Source of the DNA: Didymella arachidicola
Lineage: Eukaryota > Ascomycota > Dothideomycetes > Pleosporales > Didymellaceae
DNA: 64,000 bases
Direction: 5' to 3'
Assembly: GCA_016630955.3 (NCBI GenBank)
Contig: CM049993.1
Span: 1,674,001-1,738,000 of the forward strand
Shown: positions 22,271 through 34,681 of the stretch, piece by piece
Numbering within the stretch: the first letter of the stretch is position 1
Layout of the letters: every line of letters starts with the position of its first letter
Translations under genes and position numbers: made by a program
Notes under the pieces: model-generated
Seen by the model: the letters and a program-made list of their open reading frames with translations, nothing else
Databases searched by the model: none
Told to the model about the DNA's origin: nothing

Positions 22271-23668
22271 TTATGTGATATTTATTTCACTGGTAATCGT
22301 TATCTTCATGCCATCGCTGGGAGATGTCCGACCCGTGCGATTACAGGTAATGTGGGCTTGACGCTCGTATCGCTCATATCCATGATTGTGCAAGATACCT
22401 TCAATAGTCTCCATAGATATTCCGTCTGATCTAGAACATAACCTCTCTTCGCTGCTGACGCAAATCGTCGTTGAGTAGAAGTTGGGTTTCTTTCCAGGTG
22501 TGGGCTTTGATCCCACCGTGTACATGTGTAGCTCTTTGTCTCCAGTCGATTCGCAATTTCCGCTTCGCCTTTGGTTCTTATGTGATGAATCAGAAGACAG
22601 GCATGAGCTATATTTGCCGATGATAACGCGCAAGAACGGTCGCAATGCAGGGAATGACTCCGCGATTATGACAACATTGTTATCAGTTCTGTATCTGTTT
22701 AGTTGATGTCTCACACAATTTGCGGCACTAGCTTACAGATACCAAATGATCATTTCCGACCAAGAGTACGTCATGTCTGCTACATTGGCGATGCTGTCCA
22801 TCGCTATGACCTTCATGATGGTCGCAAATGTCCCACTGCTGACGTGAGTGGGCATGAAAGTTACGCAGCTAAGATTCCTTACAGGATACTACCGCCCATC
22901 AGAATCACAAGGCTTCGCTTGTCTTTTCCAGGGGTATTCAGATTTTTTATGATGAAGTACGGCAACACAGCGCAGAAGATGCCCATTATAGCATTGTAGA
23001 CTGGGGGCATCGGCACCCGGTACAGACGTTGACGGATGTTACAACATACCTGAGACCGACTTCCCCACGACAACTAGCAGTGCCCTTCAGCTGCGGTCTC
23101 CAGGACTTTTGGACGGGCGAGCAAAAGAAGATCATGATAGAGCATGAAAGTATGGAGCCAATCAGCAAGCAACCAGAGGGGCATACGCGATAAACTTGTG
23201 CGATAGACGCGCAGTGTGTCCGTGAATCTGGGGTGGTTAGCTGAGAGGTAGCTTCTTTCCACAGTTTCGAGTATTTACTCTCATGAGTGCGATGATGATG
23301 GAGGCTTTGGTGAAGAAGGCGCTGACGATAGAAGCACGGCGCCATCAGCACGTACATGGTAGCTGCAGCCTGGTCTTCTGGATCGCTGATGTCTCGCACA
23401 TACTGTTCGAGGCCATGGGCAGTGCCGGCCGTTACAAGCGACGTACATACTACAGCAAAGACCTGATGTCCCAGTCAGTCAATGGTGTTCGATTGGAGGA
23501 TCAGTTTTAACTCAAGCTCACCAGACCGGCAACTATGCACCAGTCGTTCCAGCCCAGGTCCGTTGTCACGACTCGAGCGCGTGTATACCATCGCACTGAC
23601 ACGAACATGGTCGAGAATGAGATCAGCGTCTAACCGAAAATATTGAGAACTTTCCGATAGTCATTCAT
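22271..23668 (-). pseudogene. Fungal rhodopsin-like (Pth11/SAT4-type) membrane protein, decayed
   Basis: Read on the minus strand from 23668, one finds in order: MNDYRKVLNIFG, a TAG, TLISFSTMFVSVRWYTRAR, DLGWNDWCIVAGL, an intron (GTGAGC...CATCAG), YVRDISDPEDQAAA, YVLMAPCF, then in another frame SIVSAFFTKASIIIALMR, later FCSPVQKSWRPQLKG, YNAIMGIFCAVLPYF, YSWSEMIIWYL and NNVVIIAESFPALRP. This is the seven-helix order of the fungal rhodopsin-domain family that includes Pth11-like receptors. Several introns are still consistent. However, at least one stop (near 23630), a one-base shift near 23329 and another shift between 23200 and 23100 break the frame. The last exon runs to a stop at 22271. Ligand and role are unknown. 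Confidence 0.7.
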
Positions 23669-24311
23669 AATGGTGAATGAGAGCAGTGACAAACCTTGAC
23701 TGCTACAAAGCCACTCCCAAGGCACTCCGGAGAACAATGCATCGTCCAAGCGCAGTCCCTACAGAGGTCGCGGTCCCAAACCAAGCATCGGGAACATTTC
23801 GTATGCAACGCCATTGTCGCATCGTACTTTCCTACTTCTGGAGTACCCTGCAGAATGATCTTTCGGCACCGTTAACAGCGTCCATGATTTGATGGCTTCG
23901 ACATGTGCCGCAATCCTACAGAGCGCTACGGCTCGACTACGTGCACCCACCCGGTAGCCCCACGCATTGTGATTGGACGTGATTAAGGACGGGCCGCAAG
24001 TTATGGCTAGCTAGTGGATCATCCTTCACCACCGCCCACTAACACTAACACTGCTTTTGCTCCGCCTTTGCTAGTTACAGGAAATAAAATCCAGACACCG
24101 CCTTTTCTGGGCCTCCGATTCAAGATCATCAAACATCCCGGACATGTTACGATGCTAGAGCTGTATGGTTTGGCCGTGCCTCCTTCTGCGTCGGACATCA
24201 GGTTAGATCGGTGCACTGGCCGCGTTCCGCCCCACTCAGACTCTGGGAGCTGGATGTATCGGAGACGACTGCACGGGAGACTAAGAGTATGCCCCGCCAT
24301 CACCTTGTATC

Positions 24312-25975
24312 GTGCCTGTGATAAAGGATGTGCCCCCACGCCTTGACTTCCTGGCTGTGATACTCTCCAACCTAGTCATAATGGCAATCTTATCGCCGAC
24401 AGTTCTGTTCATTGCTAGTCTGCTGGTGACTGTGTATCTTTGGGCCCGGAGACGCAAGGATTTCAAGCTACCACCGGGACCTCCTCGTCTGCCCATCCTC
24501 GGTAATTTACACCAGGCCCGCAAAGAAGCTGTCTGGGTAACATACCAGAAGTGGGTGGAACAGTATGGCCCCTTGTGTATCTCAACTTGGGCGGTACAGA
24601 TGTGGTTTTGATTGGGGATCATGAGGTGGCTAAAGATCTGCTTGACAAGAAGGCCAATATCTACAGCAGCCGACCACGCATGGTAAGTTACGACATCTTC
24701 TGGCCAGCATACATGGAGGAAAGCTTACGGCATAAAGGTCATGGCACAAGAGTTGACGTGTAAGAGCAAGCATATCATGTTCAAACCATTTGACGAAGAC
24801 TTTCTGCTGCACCAACGACTGGAAGCTCCTGTGCTCAGTCCACGTGCGTCTGCTTGGTACACGGCAATTTAAGATCTGGAGAGCAAACAACTCTTGAAGC
24901 ATCTCCTCACTTCAAACGATTTCTCAAACGAATTCGAGCGTTTCGCGGCGAGTATTGTACACTCGATTACCTTCGGCATGCGTATCATCAGTGGCAAGGA
25001 GTGGCAGGTTCAGACTAGCCACAAATGCCTCAAGAACTTCACCATCGCCGGACAAGTCGGAGCATGGATTGTAGATCTTTCCCATCCCTCAATAAACTCG
25101 CAGAACCATTGATACCGTGGAACAAAAACTGCTGAGACGTGGTACCAGATATGGGAAGATCTTCACATGGCCAATATGGAGGATGCCCTCAAGCGCGAGG
25201 GATTGAACTGGGCCAAAGAGCTTAACAAGTCAAAAGAGGCAAATGATCTCGCTACGACAGAGGTAGCATGGATCTTGGTATCTTGTGTGATGCGGGTGTC
25301 GAGATCACACAGGTGCAACTGCAGATCTTCATTCTGGCGTGCGTAGCCTACCCTGAGTGGATAGCCACGGCGCAGAAGGAGCTCGATGAAGTCGTTGGTA
25401 CTGAACGACTTCCTGGATTTGACGATTTGAGCAATCTTCCCTATCTTCAAGCTGTAGTCGAAGAAAACTTCAGATGGCGGCATATCGTTCCCGCAGGCAT
25501 CCCACATGCCACGACTCAGGACGACTATTATAAGGGCTATTTGATTCCCAAGAGCTCGGTCGTAGTCCCAGTATTCTCTGCGATGCGACAGAACTCAAGT
25601 TCTTTCGATCAGCCAGAAGTTTTCCGGCCAGAGAGATGGATTGGCAAATCTCAGCCCAGCAACTTTGGATACGGTCGACGAGTTTGCCTCGGTCGATTCA
25701 TCGCACGAAATTCCCTGGCGATAGCGATGGTAAGGCTACTCTGGGCATTCAAAATACGCTCCAAAGATGGCGCGAGAATCAATGTGTCAGAAGATGTATT
25801 TACTACTGGATTCGTTTCTGGACCCAGACCATTTGTTGCCTTGTTTGAGCCAAGGCCCATAGAACGCAGAAGCATCATTGAGAGCGAGTTCGAGGCGAGC
25901 GACAAGAATGCGACACAGCTTCTGAATCGAGTAAGAGATAAGCAGGTACTAGCTGGTTTATCACCTCAGGCTTAG
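24312..25975 (+). pseudogene. Cytochrome P450, decayed
   Basis: The N-terminus has a membrane anchor (VLFIASLLVTVYLW), then PPGPPRLPILGNLH. A one-base loss near 24577 moves the frame to VYLNLGGTDVVLIGDHEVAKD. After an apparent intron (GTAAGT, from about 24683) the frame continues to a TAA at about 24871, before DLESKQLLKHLL. Two more shifts near 25085-25135 are required. The C-terminal half (from 25268) has LDEVVGTERLPGFDDL, an ENFR helix-K ExxR, FRPERW and the haem loop FGYGRRVCLGRFIA. The stretch between FRPERW and the haem loop is shorter than usual, suggesting a small deletion. It resembles fungal secondary-metabolism P450s (class II, ER-bound), but no substrate can be named. It is not functional as it stands. 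Confidence 0.8.
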
Positions 25976-28900
25976 GGCGCAAAATAAGAACTGCAAGGGC
26001 TGTCATATCTGTCTTATGTTAAAACATCGTTTGGATATATCGCAACCTACCGGCTCTCATGATACGGTTGCTGTGTCAGGTAGAGTCGATCCGCGCTGTG
26101 AAAAGGCTTGTTCTGACCTGTTGTGCTCTCGTGTGACCTGAATATCGATTGTCTTTCACACTAATGACAGACTTCAGAGCTACAGGCCCGCTGCACCTTT
26201 TCGGCTGCTGTGATAACGTTATCAGCACATGGAGTACTATCACCAGTGGCGCCGTTTCTATACCTAGAGACGCCTGGACGCAATCATTGCATCTCTAAAT
26301 CCAGCCATGCAAAGAGCACAGATATCAGTGTAGAGCTACACCGAAGGCGGTGCGACGTCGGCAGGCTGAATGCTCGTGGAAGGTGTCAGTTTCAGCTTAA
26401 TCGCAATAAATCTCCATCCTTTTGCACCATCGTGACCGCCGCTTCCCACATTCAGCCAACAGAGCACCAGGGTCTTTGTTGGATGCTGCACAAACAAGAC
26501 CACAATGAGCACTTCACGTCGTTGTAACTTTCCTTCTATTCACAGATATATAGTTTTCAAGTTCATACATCGACTTAGACTCGCGTTGTGAGAGCCGTGA
26601 TTGTGGGTACTTCGGTCGATACAGACTGCAGGTCCCGATCTTGCGCTTTACTCGCGTACTGTAAAAGTGCCTTCAGTAGAACACCCGTCTGTCCATTGCC
26701 TCGTCTGATGCCGCCCATAATGTCTGCAAGTACTCTCAGCTAGGCTGTAGGGCCTTCAAGATGTTGTATACAGGGTCGCTAACATCAAGCATATGCACAA
26801 CGATGACGACGCCAGTCAGTTTCTAAGGTCAGCTACTTGATTTCCACGGACTTTATAAGATGCCTTAAGCCTAGTTTGACAGCTAAGGCTACGCTGGCTC
26901 TGGATCGATGCCCTGTGTATTGTCCAGGACGACGTGCTGAACGTCGTCATGGAGGCAGTGAAATGGTGTGCATTAATGCTCATGTTTATCTCATAGCAGC
27001 AGATATCACAGCCTACAACTTGGATGGGGATGTGTTCGATAATACCATTGGGTATAAATCCGTGGTGTAGAGAAAATGTGGAGGAAGTTGGCATTGACGA
27101 CGAAAGATCAGTCGGTCAACCAATCAAGCCATAGCGGCTACTCTGCCTGCCTTGCCACTGTTGAGTCGTGGGTCGGATATCTCACGGACGCATACTATCT
27201 CACCAAATCGTGCACTTCGGCCCCGAAGCAATGCTTCTATAGAACAACACCCCTTCCTTTCAGCAGATGACCGGCGTGTTGTCGCTGACAGCTCCACGGA
27301 GGTGACATTCGATCGCGACGGATTACTGCGAGTTCAGCCTCACAAACGAGTTAGATGATTTCCCGGCCTCACAGGTTGTTGCAATGCAGATGTCCGAACA
27401 GAGGTCAGTCGGCTACTTTGCGGGCCTTTGGAAGGATTAGCTCCTTTAAGATCTCCTCTTGCATTACATGGCACCTAGTGGAGCACATCAGTCGTCACTC
27501 TGAACTGAGACCATGCGTCCGTACGGTTGATCAACAGAAGCTTACCACGCTTCAATCTGGTGATGTGCATCAAGGAGAGGAGAGGAGAGGTAGGTTGGCC
27601 AGAAATCCTTATAGGCTTTGGAAAGCTGGGGACTGTAAACCCCGTCACTACAACATCTATCGGTTTGAACTCAAAGGACCAATCGCTCAAGGGAAAGCTT
27701 ACAAGCCGCCACGTAGCGATTATGCACAGTCAATTGCAAGACAAAGACCATGATATGCTTGGAGACCTAACGCTGCTCTAGAACCCTCGAAGAATAGTGA
27801 CCAGACTATACCATCGAGACCATTACTTGTTTATTACAGGGACGGAGACGATGGCCAGGCAGGAGAACGCACTGTACCATGCTTTGCTATCGAGCTTGCC
27901 TGAGAGGGAAGACATCTACAGACAAGTGGGAGTGGCATGCGTAGACGGTAGCTAACCAAGTGGAGGCCTGATACTTGACGTTATTGATAATGAGCAGGGC
28001 GAGCAGGTCGTGATTGTGAAGGAAGTATTGAAGCCCTATGAGTCTAGCCTGTTGCTGAGAACGGCTGCGCGGGCTGATGTCCTCGACAGCTTCTTTCCGG
28101 AATCTTTCGTCAAAGTCAGACCAGAAAGCTGCTACTGTCGCCATTGACCAGGTGTCGAAGAAGGTCTTCTGTCAGGTCGATGTTGTGGTCCACATCGAAT
28201 TGCCTCTACGCGAACCGTCGCCTCCCAACCGGCGTTACACAAAAAAAAACCTCTGCCGCTCTTGTACCACCAGTCATGCCACTATCTGCTGAGCACCTCG
28301 CTTCCCAGAGAGGAAACTGCTGATGTGCAGGCTGCGCAGTGTCCTGCGCAGGGCAGCGGGGAGAATGATATGTGGGCGGCAAGAGCGGTGTCGAGCACTC
28401 GCAGGCGTGTGTAGCACTGCGCCAGATAGAGCTCAGCTGGTCTGCAGGTAAGACACACCGTTTCCGCATGTCCCTCCAGCAATGGTGACTCCAGTTAAAG
28501 GAGATCGTAACGGAATCCCAACAAATGATCGCACGTCTCGATTCCAGCGATCCCAAGATTTCCGCAGCAATTCTCCGCGGCCCAACAGGGTGGAATGGCA
28601 GCTCTGTATTCCCTTCCACGCGGGTGTGCGCACTCTCGCGGTACTAGCCGTCAAGGGACAGCAAGGTCAAGGCCGTAGGAGTAATGCAGGTAGGAGCGGA
28701 ATGTGGAGAAAGGTGCGACGTTCCCTTGCGTGTGCAGATGTGGTGGCGCGCTGGGCAGCACTCGGGTGTGACAGGCGGGTAGTGCAAGGACGTTGGATGC
28801 CCAAAGTCGGGACTGAGTCAGTGCATGATATTTGGGATTGAGAGGAATTGCGAGGGTGGCTAAGGTTTTGCAAAAATGATGAACAGTAGACGATGCTTTC

Positions 28901-29065
28901 TGGAGCATGTGTGGAGAGGAGCGCTGTATTGCAACAGCATAATGATAGTTCATTTGAGGTGACGGGTGATGCCACGTGGCCGACGTCGCAAGCTCGACAG
29001 TTCACCGTAGGGGGTGCAGCAGTAAAGCATTAACGCCTAGTTATTACGCCCACGGAAGTAAAGGA
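25976..29065. other. Long stretch with no recognised gene
   Basis: About 3.1 kb with short frames on both strands and no domain signature. A purine-rich GGAGA repeat lies near 27574-27592. It follows three broken genes, so older unrecognisable remnants are possible. Confidence 0.4.
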
Positions 29066-30347
29066 TCAAACATGCTCAGGCTCAGAGGTAGGTGGGTCAG
29101 AGTCTACACCCAGTGCTCTGAGCTTGGCTTCCACAGCAGCAACCACAGAAGGATCGAATGAGTCTTCCTGTTGAGGTTTCTTGATACTGTGAATGCTTTA
29201 GTTCATGACTCCATGGCGCAAAGTGAACGTGACTTACGGAGATCGAGTGCATTGATCGCAGCGTTCATGCCCGCATCCCGGACACTCAGGCGACCCTTGT
29301 CGGAACAAGCTGTGGCACTGCTCGCATTCCCAACGTACTATGCGTCTAGGCTTTCGCCAGATGCGTCGAAACTGCTCAAGCTGCTTCTCTTGTTCGATAT
29401 CATCCTCGCTATCAGCAGCGGCATCTCCGGGATAGCCAGACGGCCATTTGCTACGCTTGGCTGGCTCTCGCGGACACTTGGTGCATCGAATGTGATCGCA
29501 AGACTCGCAAGTGGTTGCTGTGGGGGAAACGAAAAGTGCGTTACACTTATGGCAGGTGCGCCTGATACGTTGTGTCGCTGGCTGGTATGCGAGCTCGTTG
29601 CCATTCCTGGTGGTGAGGATCAGGACCTTTTTCTTTTTAGGCTGCTCCCTGGCCTCTTTCTCTTTCTCTCCAGCTGCCTTCTTCTTGGGGTATCGGGGGC
29701 ACTGTTTGCAGCGCTTATGTTCACACTGCAAACAGACCTTGTCATGGCCGTAAAGTGTACCGCATTTGTGACAGCTTCGGTGGACGCGCATGCGGATGGC
29801 CTTCTCTACGCGTGGTACCACCGGAGCAGAGGCACCTGTTCTGAACAGGTCATCTGACTCGAAAGTCAGTCCGTATCTGGCGAAGAGGGTCCGGGCACGC
29901 TCAAGCTGCATGGCATTGCGGTCGATGACAGGGATGAGGTTGACAGAGGCGGGTGCAGGGGTTTGTTCGGTCGCCGTGGGATCGATGTCGGCTGCGGCAG
30001 TAGCAGGACTGTGGTTGAGGTAATCAGCAACGAATACAAACATGATCCAAGTGTACTCACACAGCAACGGCCTCCTCTGTGGGTTGTCCTTGCCCGATGG
30101 ACTGGGCCTTGGCGGGCTCTTGCGCACCTTCTTGAGTCGCAGCTTCCTTCTGCAGAACCTCGACCTGTGAATGTTGACGCTGAACTTCAGAAGCAACAGG
30201 CACAGCCGGCACAGCAGCGCCCGACGGCTGGGGAACACTCTTGTTCGACTTCTCCCTCTTGAACACACTGCTCATACGCTTCACGTATTTGCCCAAGCTC
30301 TTACGGCGCTCCCCATCTTGCAGTCCGGCAACTGGCGGCGTCGACAT
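29066..30347 (-). CDS. Triple Cys-rich repeat (zinc-ribbon-like) protein
   Basis: Three exons, 30347-30061, 30008-29238 and 29186-29066, with introns of 52 and 51 nt (GTGAGT...CAG, GTAAGT...CAG), give 392 residues. The start Met is chosen at MSTPPVAG; an in-frame Met lies eight codons upstream. The central half carries three copies of one module: CHKCGTLYG...CLQCEHKRCKQC, CHKCNALF...CESCDHIRCTKC and CEQCHSLF...CPGCGHERCDQC, that is CxxCxxL(F/Y), then CxxCxHxRCxxC. Each copy has the ligands for one or two zinc ions. The linkers are strongly basic (KKKKV, YPKKKAAGEKEKE). The N-terminus is basic (KYVKRMSSVFKREK) then Gln/Ala/Glu-rich, and the C-terminus is acidic. No characterised homologue comes to mind. 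RNA or protein binding is possible by analogy with zinc ribbons, but this is inference. Confidence 0.78.
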
Positions 30348-33300
30348 GGCTGCAGAAACTCTCCAAAACAACCACCAACTACGCGACTATGTGACGTGAT
30401 TGGCGACGCAGGCTGGTCCAAGTTCACGAACACGATGTGTCGATTTGGTGGTCAGCATGCATTGACGGAATTCCTGGGGACTGGTCCTTGGGTCTGAGAC
30501 AGCGAACGTAGCCTCGGAACGACCGAGAGAGTGGGTTTGGCCGCTGTCCAATACGAGCGAAGGCCAAAGACAACAACAACAACAATAATTCTTGCACTTT
30601 GAGAAGAGGCGTCGAGGTGTAAAGACAACAAAACGTATTCGTCGGCAGCCGTCCAGCGAACTCCAGCTTGTGGGCGGGACGAGCCAGCAGTGGCGGAGAG
30701 TCAGTTATGTACGGGCACCACAGGCGGAGGGCGTCAAAGTGGACTAGGAAGCCGCTTTCCAGCCCGCTGGAATCGATTCGACCCCGAACTGTGCACAAGC
30801 TTCGCTAGCAAAGCAGCGCTGCCCCGTTCGCTGCCAGGTGGGCCGAAGTGCGCGCCTGGGGCAAGATGCCTGTCAATTCCTGCCAGTCTGTGCAGCCTCC
30901 CCCGGCATGCTCCCGGTCAAAGCAGGCGACAGGGGAGAGTGTCGGCCTGCGTCGCGCGCTCCATGTGACGCAGAGTCGCAGACACGACGCCAGCGAGCCA
31001 GCCAACAACGCACGCGAAAGCTGCTTGCAGACAGCGTCTGCAGCGTCTTGCCCAAGGAAGTTTGGGCCTCGACCTCTGCCACAGGAGTGCAGCGGAGCAC
31101 TGGCCTGATTCGACAAAGTGCGTGCCATTCCCGTGGACAGTAGCTCGAACAAGGGGCTTGTCCCGCTCCGCAGGGCCAGTTTCCTTGAGCGTTTGGTGGA
31201 GAGTTCTCGGGATCTCCCCATCCAGTGCCTGAACCGATTCACAGCTCCATCACAGGCAAAATATTCTGAGCCAGGCTGGAGTCAAAGCTGCTGCCTTTGT
31301 CCGCGGTAGGTATTCAGCACGAGTTCCATTGAACGCACAGCCTGCAGTGCTCCTGCCAGACCTGGCTGTTGGTCAACCTCTCCATATTAAATTCGTCTGC
31401 AGCGGCTAATGCACCGCATACCATGCCCGCCATCACGCCACTACTCACATCGCACAACGCTGCCTCCAAGAGGTAGCACAACTCCTCAAGCTCGGCTGAA
31501 CTCTGGCGATGCCCGCTGTGCACTCGTAAGAGCACCGTCATGTCTCAAGGGGCTACAGATTCGTGCAATTGCACGGAACATTGTGCCCTTGACCGTTGGA
31601 GCTATTCCTCGCTTTTTCAAAGAAGTTCAGCTCCACGAAACTGCAGCACTAAATTGGCGACATCGTACCATCGAAAGACTTCATTGGCAGATGCCCAGAC
31701 TATCCGAGGCGTTTCTCTTCCTGCATGGCCGGACGTCTCTCTCTGGCCCACGCTCTCCGTGCTATGCAAGAACGCTTGGGTCACCACAATGCCATCCACA
31801 GAGTTCTGCAAACAGCTCACCAGAAATCGCCAACATTAGTATCGAAATATCACGCTCAGGAACATAGTTCCAAAGGCATTTGCAATGATGCAGGTCCTCC
31901 ACCCCAAAATACGGCAACAGAGATCCAACTTTCCAGTGACTTGGGCTTGGTGAGCGCACGTGCCGCTCGCTTGACGTCCAACCCCTGCTTCGACAGCCTC
32001 AACATGTTCGTATAGGCTGTGCCCGCCAATCATCCCGGCGAACACGCAGAGCTGCAGTGTGAAGTCACCACCTATAGTCCAGGTCTTCGATACGAATCAC
32101 GACTCTGGTGGCGACGTTTGGCCATGTTGTCACCCATGGTCGATCTTCCGTTGACGGGATGCACCAGGTACATCCGCGATGCACAAACGCGGCTTGCGGC
32201 TTGCAGCTTATCAAAACGACTCATGGTACACGTCCCGGAACAGCCTGAATAACTAGGTCATGCTAGTACGTGTCAAACGTTTCTGCTGCAACGCTCCAAT
32301 GCGACATTGTTCACCAGTGTAAGCCTGAAACCAATACATTTCGGCATGCAGTCGCTGTTAATATGGAATGCCCGGGCTATATCCCCCGCGCCTCTTGCTA
32401 CGACTACACGATTCCTTTCCGCCTTTTCGCCTTTCTGGCGAAACCCCGCGACATGACCAGCCTGCAGCTTGAGCAGTAGATTGCATTACTGTGTCGGCAC
32501 CAATAATTGTAATACTTCATCAGGCTTACCACGGGGTCCGGGAGGTTTCAACTGCTTGATCGAGCTCTACCAGCTTGTCGACCTCTCGGCGAGTACCAGC
32601 TGTTGCAATCACGCCCGTTGCGCGGACTTACAGCCTCGCTTCGCAAATCTATCAACGATTTTGTCGCCGAGGGCATGGTCTTACGACCAGAGATCGCAGA
32701 GCATCGTAGGTTCTTGTGCGCGTCTCTCGACTGACAACGCCTCAAACCAACGAGAAAATGATCACTTGCAAATCATCACTGATGAACAAGCAGCTGAATC
32801 GACAGCCGGCGGGAACATCAAACACTCACCCTGCATCGATCAAACGAAACAACCCCTGCTATGTTGCGAGTCATTCATGCTCTGACGTCCAGAACCTGTC
32901 GCTCTCATCGGCAATTACATCTTGCCGCCAATTGTAAATCGGACGTTGCCAGAATTCAGTCACCATCTCAGAATCCATTGCCGCACCCCACCATACAACG
33001 TTGCGGCTGCTGCACGAGCTATGTGCCCCACAACACGTGTCACCCAACAGCGTCGACCCCAGCTGCCCAGCTGCCCAGCTTCGCCATGACCCAAGGTCAA
33101 GGACGACACTGTGTACCCGGTCCGAGCAGAAAGCTCATGCCACATCCGCGTATTCCGCTCCGCCCCCCCGTCTGAAGAATCGAAGTCTTAGCAGATATCA
33201 TTCCGTCTTTCTGCTCGGTTCCGCAACCTGCAAATACGATATGTTGATCGGCGTTCGACGCCCAAAACGACGTTACTCAGACTTGAAGTGCCAAGCGTCA

Positions 33301-34602
33301 GCCCACTCTTACCGCATGCGGCAATATTAGGGCCGATATACACGGTTGCGCGGCTCTTTGGGGCCCAGTTCCGCGAATGCTTTGCTCGGTAATGGATTTC
33401 GAAGCAGCTTCTTGATGAATCGGGGATGCTGCCGTAATCTTGGGCCTGGCTTGGGCGCCGCTGCAGAGCCGTTGGACATGGATTGTCGGCTTTTTCAGGA
33501 TGCCGAACTGGGATCGGCGAAGTTGCGCCGATGCGGCGACGACGTTGGGTACGAAGATAAGGAGGTACGCGTACATTCTGCCATGCTCAGGGAAGATGAA
33601 GGTGATTGCTGTTGAGCATCTGACGATCAGAGTGAGTAACGAGAAGTCTCTCTACTTGAAATGTTGCATCCGATCAAGAACATTCTGCTTGTTAGTATCA
33701 CCTTGCCGGATGCCGCTCAACGTTGCCGCCGCAACTCCTCAATCTACGGGCTCGCCTTCTATTCTGTAACTTAGGAAATGCGCCACTCGACCTATCGAAA
33801 CGTTGACATCAAATTGAAGTGTGCCTTCTGCTTCGTCATGTGTCGGTCTGCTTTTCCAAGTCTATGTCTCATCTGTTCCAAGTCTGCATCTCATTTGTTC
33901 AATACCACAACTGAGCTCTTCTTTCTACTATACTGGCTCATAGCGCCTCAACCACCTGACCGAAGACTCTTTCTCTTACCCTTTCCCTCTTCCATCTGTC
34001 CTTCACTACTACGTATTTTGTTCCTGAATCAAGATAGGTACAAGGCAAGCTCTGCAGAACGTGTTACAGCATACAAAATTGAGCATTCGCCTTATACAAG
34101 CTTTGCGCAATACGTACAGAGCTTCCCACGCAGCCTCGGCACAACCGGCGATGAGCTGCCTAGCCGCAGTCACCTCTTCACTAAACGTAGGCATTCAATT
34201 CGTTGAGATTGACGCTGCACACGCATAGCCAGATTCAGCGCGTCTTGTTCGTAAAACATGTCACTGATGACCGCGCTGTCTCCTGTCAGGATGACGATCA
34301 TCCACGCGACCGTTCGATCGGCATGCAGACAACAGCTTGAGACAGGGTCCGGTGCGCGGATCGTTGCTTGCGTCGGGCACCCGATATCCCAGCGCCATGG
34401 TTGAGTAGGGTCGGATCGCGGTTGGCTTTGTCGCGGGCTCGGTCTGGCACGGAGACTGTAGTGAGAACAAAGAAAAGATGATGCAGACGAGCTCAAGACT
34501 CGGCTAAATTACCTGCTACTGCTCTGGGCGTAGCTGATGTCTTGGTTAGGCTATGTCAACAAACAAAATTGAGGAAGCTAAAATGCAACCGAATCATGGT
34601 AG
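30348..34602. other. Long stretch with no recognised gene
   Basis: More than 4 kb with many short overlapping frames on both strands, none with a recognisable motif. Parts of the minus strand around 31860-32230 have weak membrane-protein-like runs broken by stops; I could not assign a family. Confidence 0.35.
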
Positions 34603-34681
34603 CACCACCTGGACAAAAAATATCCGACACCTTTGCTCGCTGACCTCATCAAAAGTGTCCGACTTTTTTGTCTAGGTGGTG
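34603..34681. mobile_element. 79-bp palindromic MITE
   Basis: The unit starts CACCACCTGGACAAAAAA and ends with TTTTTTGTCTAGGTGGTG, inverted with one mismatch. The pairing continues inward (TCCGACACCTTTG against CAAAAGTGTCCGA), so about 33 bp of each end form a hairpin around a loop of 12-14 nt. The flanking GTAG on both sides (34599-34602 and 34682-34685) looks like a 4-bp target-site duplication; a TA duplication is also possible. There is no coding capacity. The parent transposase is not in this window by end sequence. Confidence 0.75.

Noticed and set aside
31836..32252. Possible membrane-protein gene on the minus strand
   Set aside because: Short hydrophobic runs in several frames, broken by stops, with no family motif that I can name.
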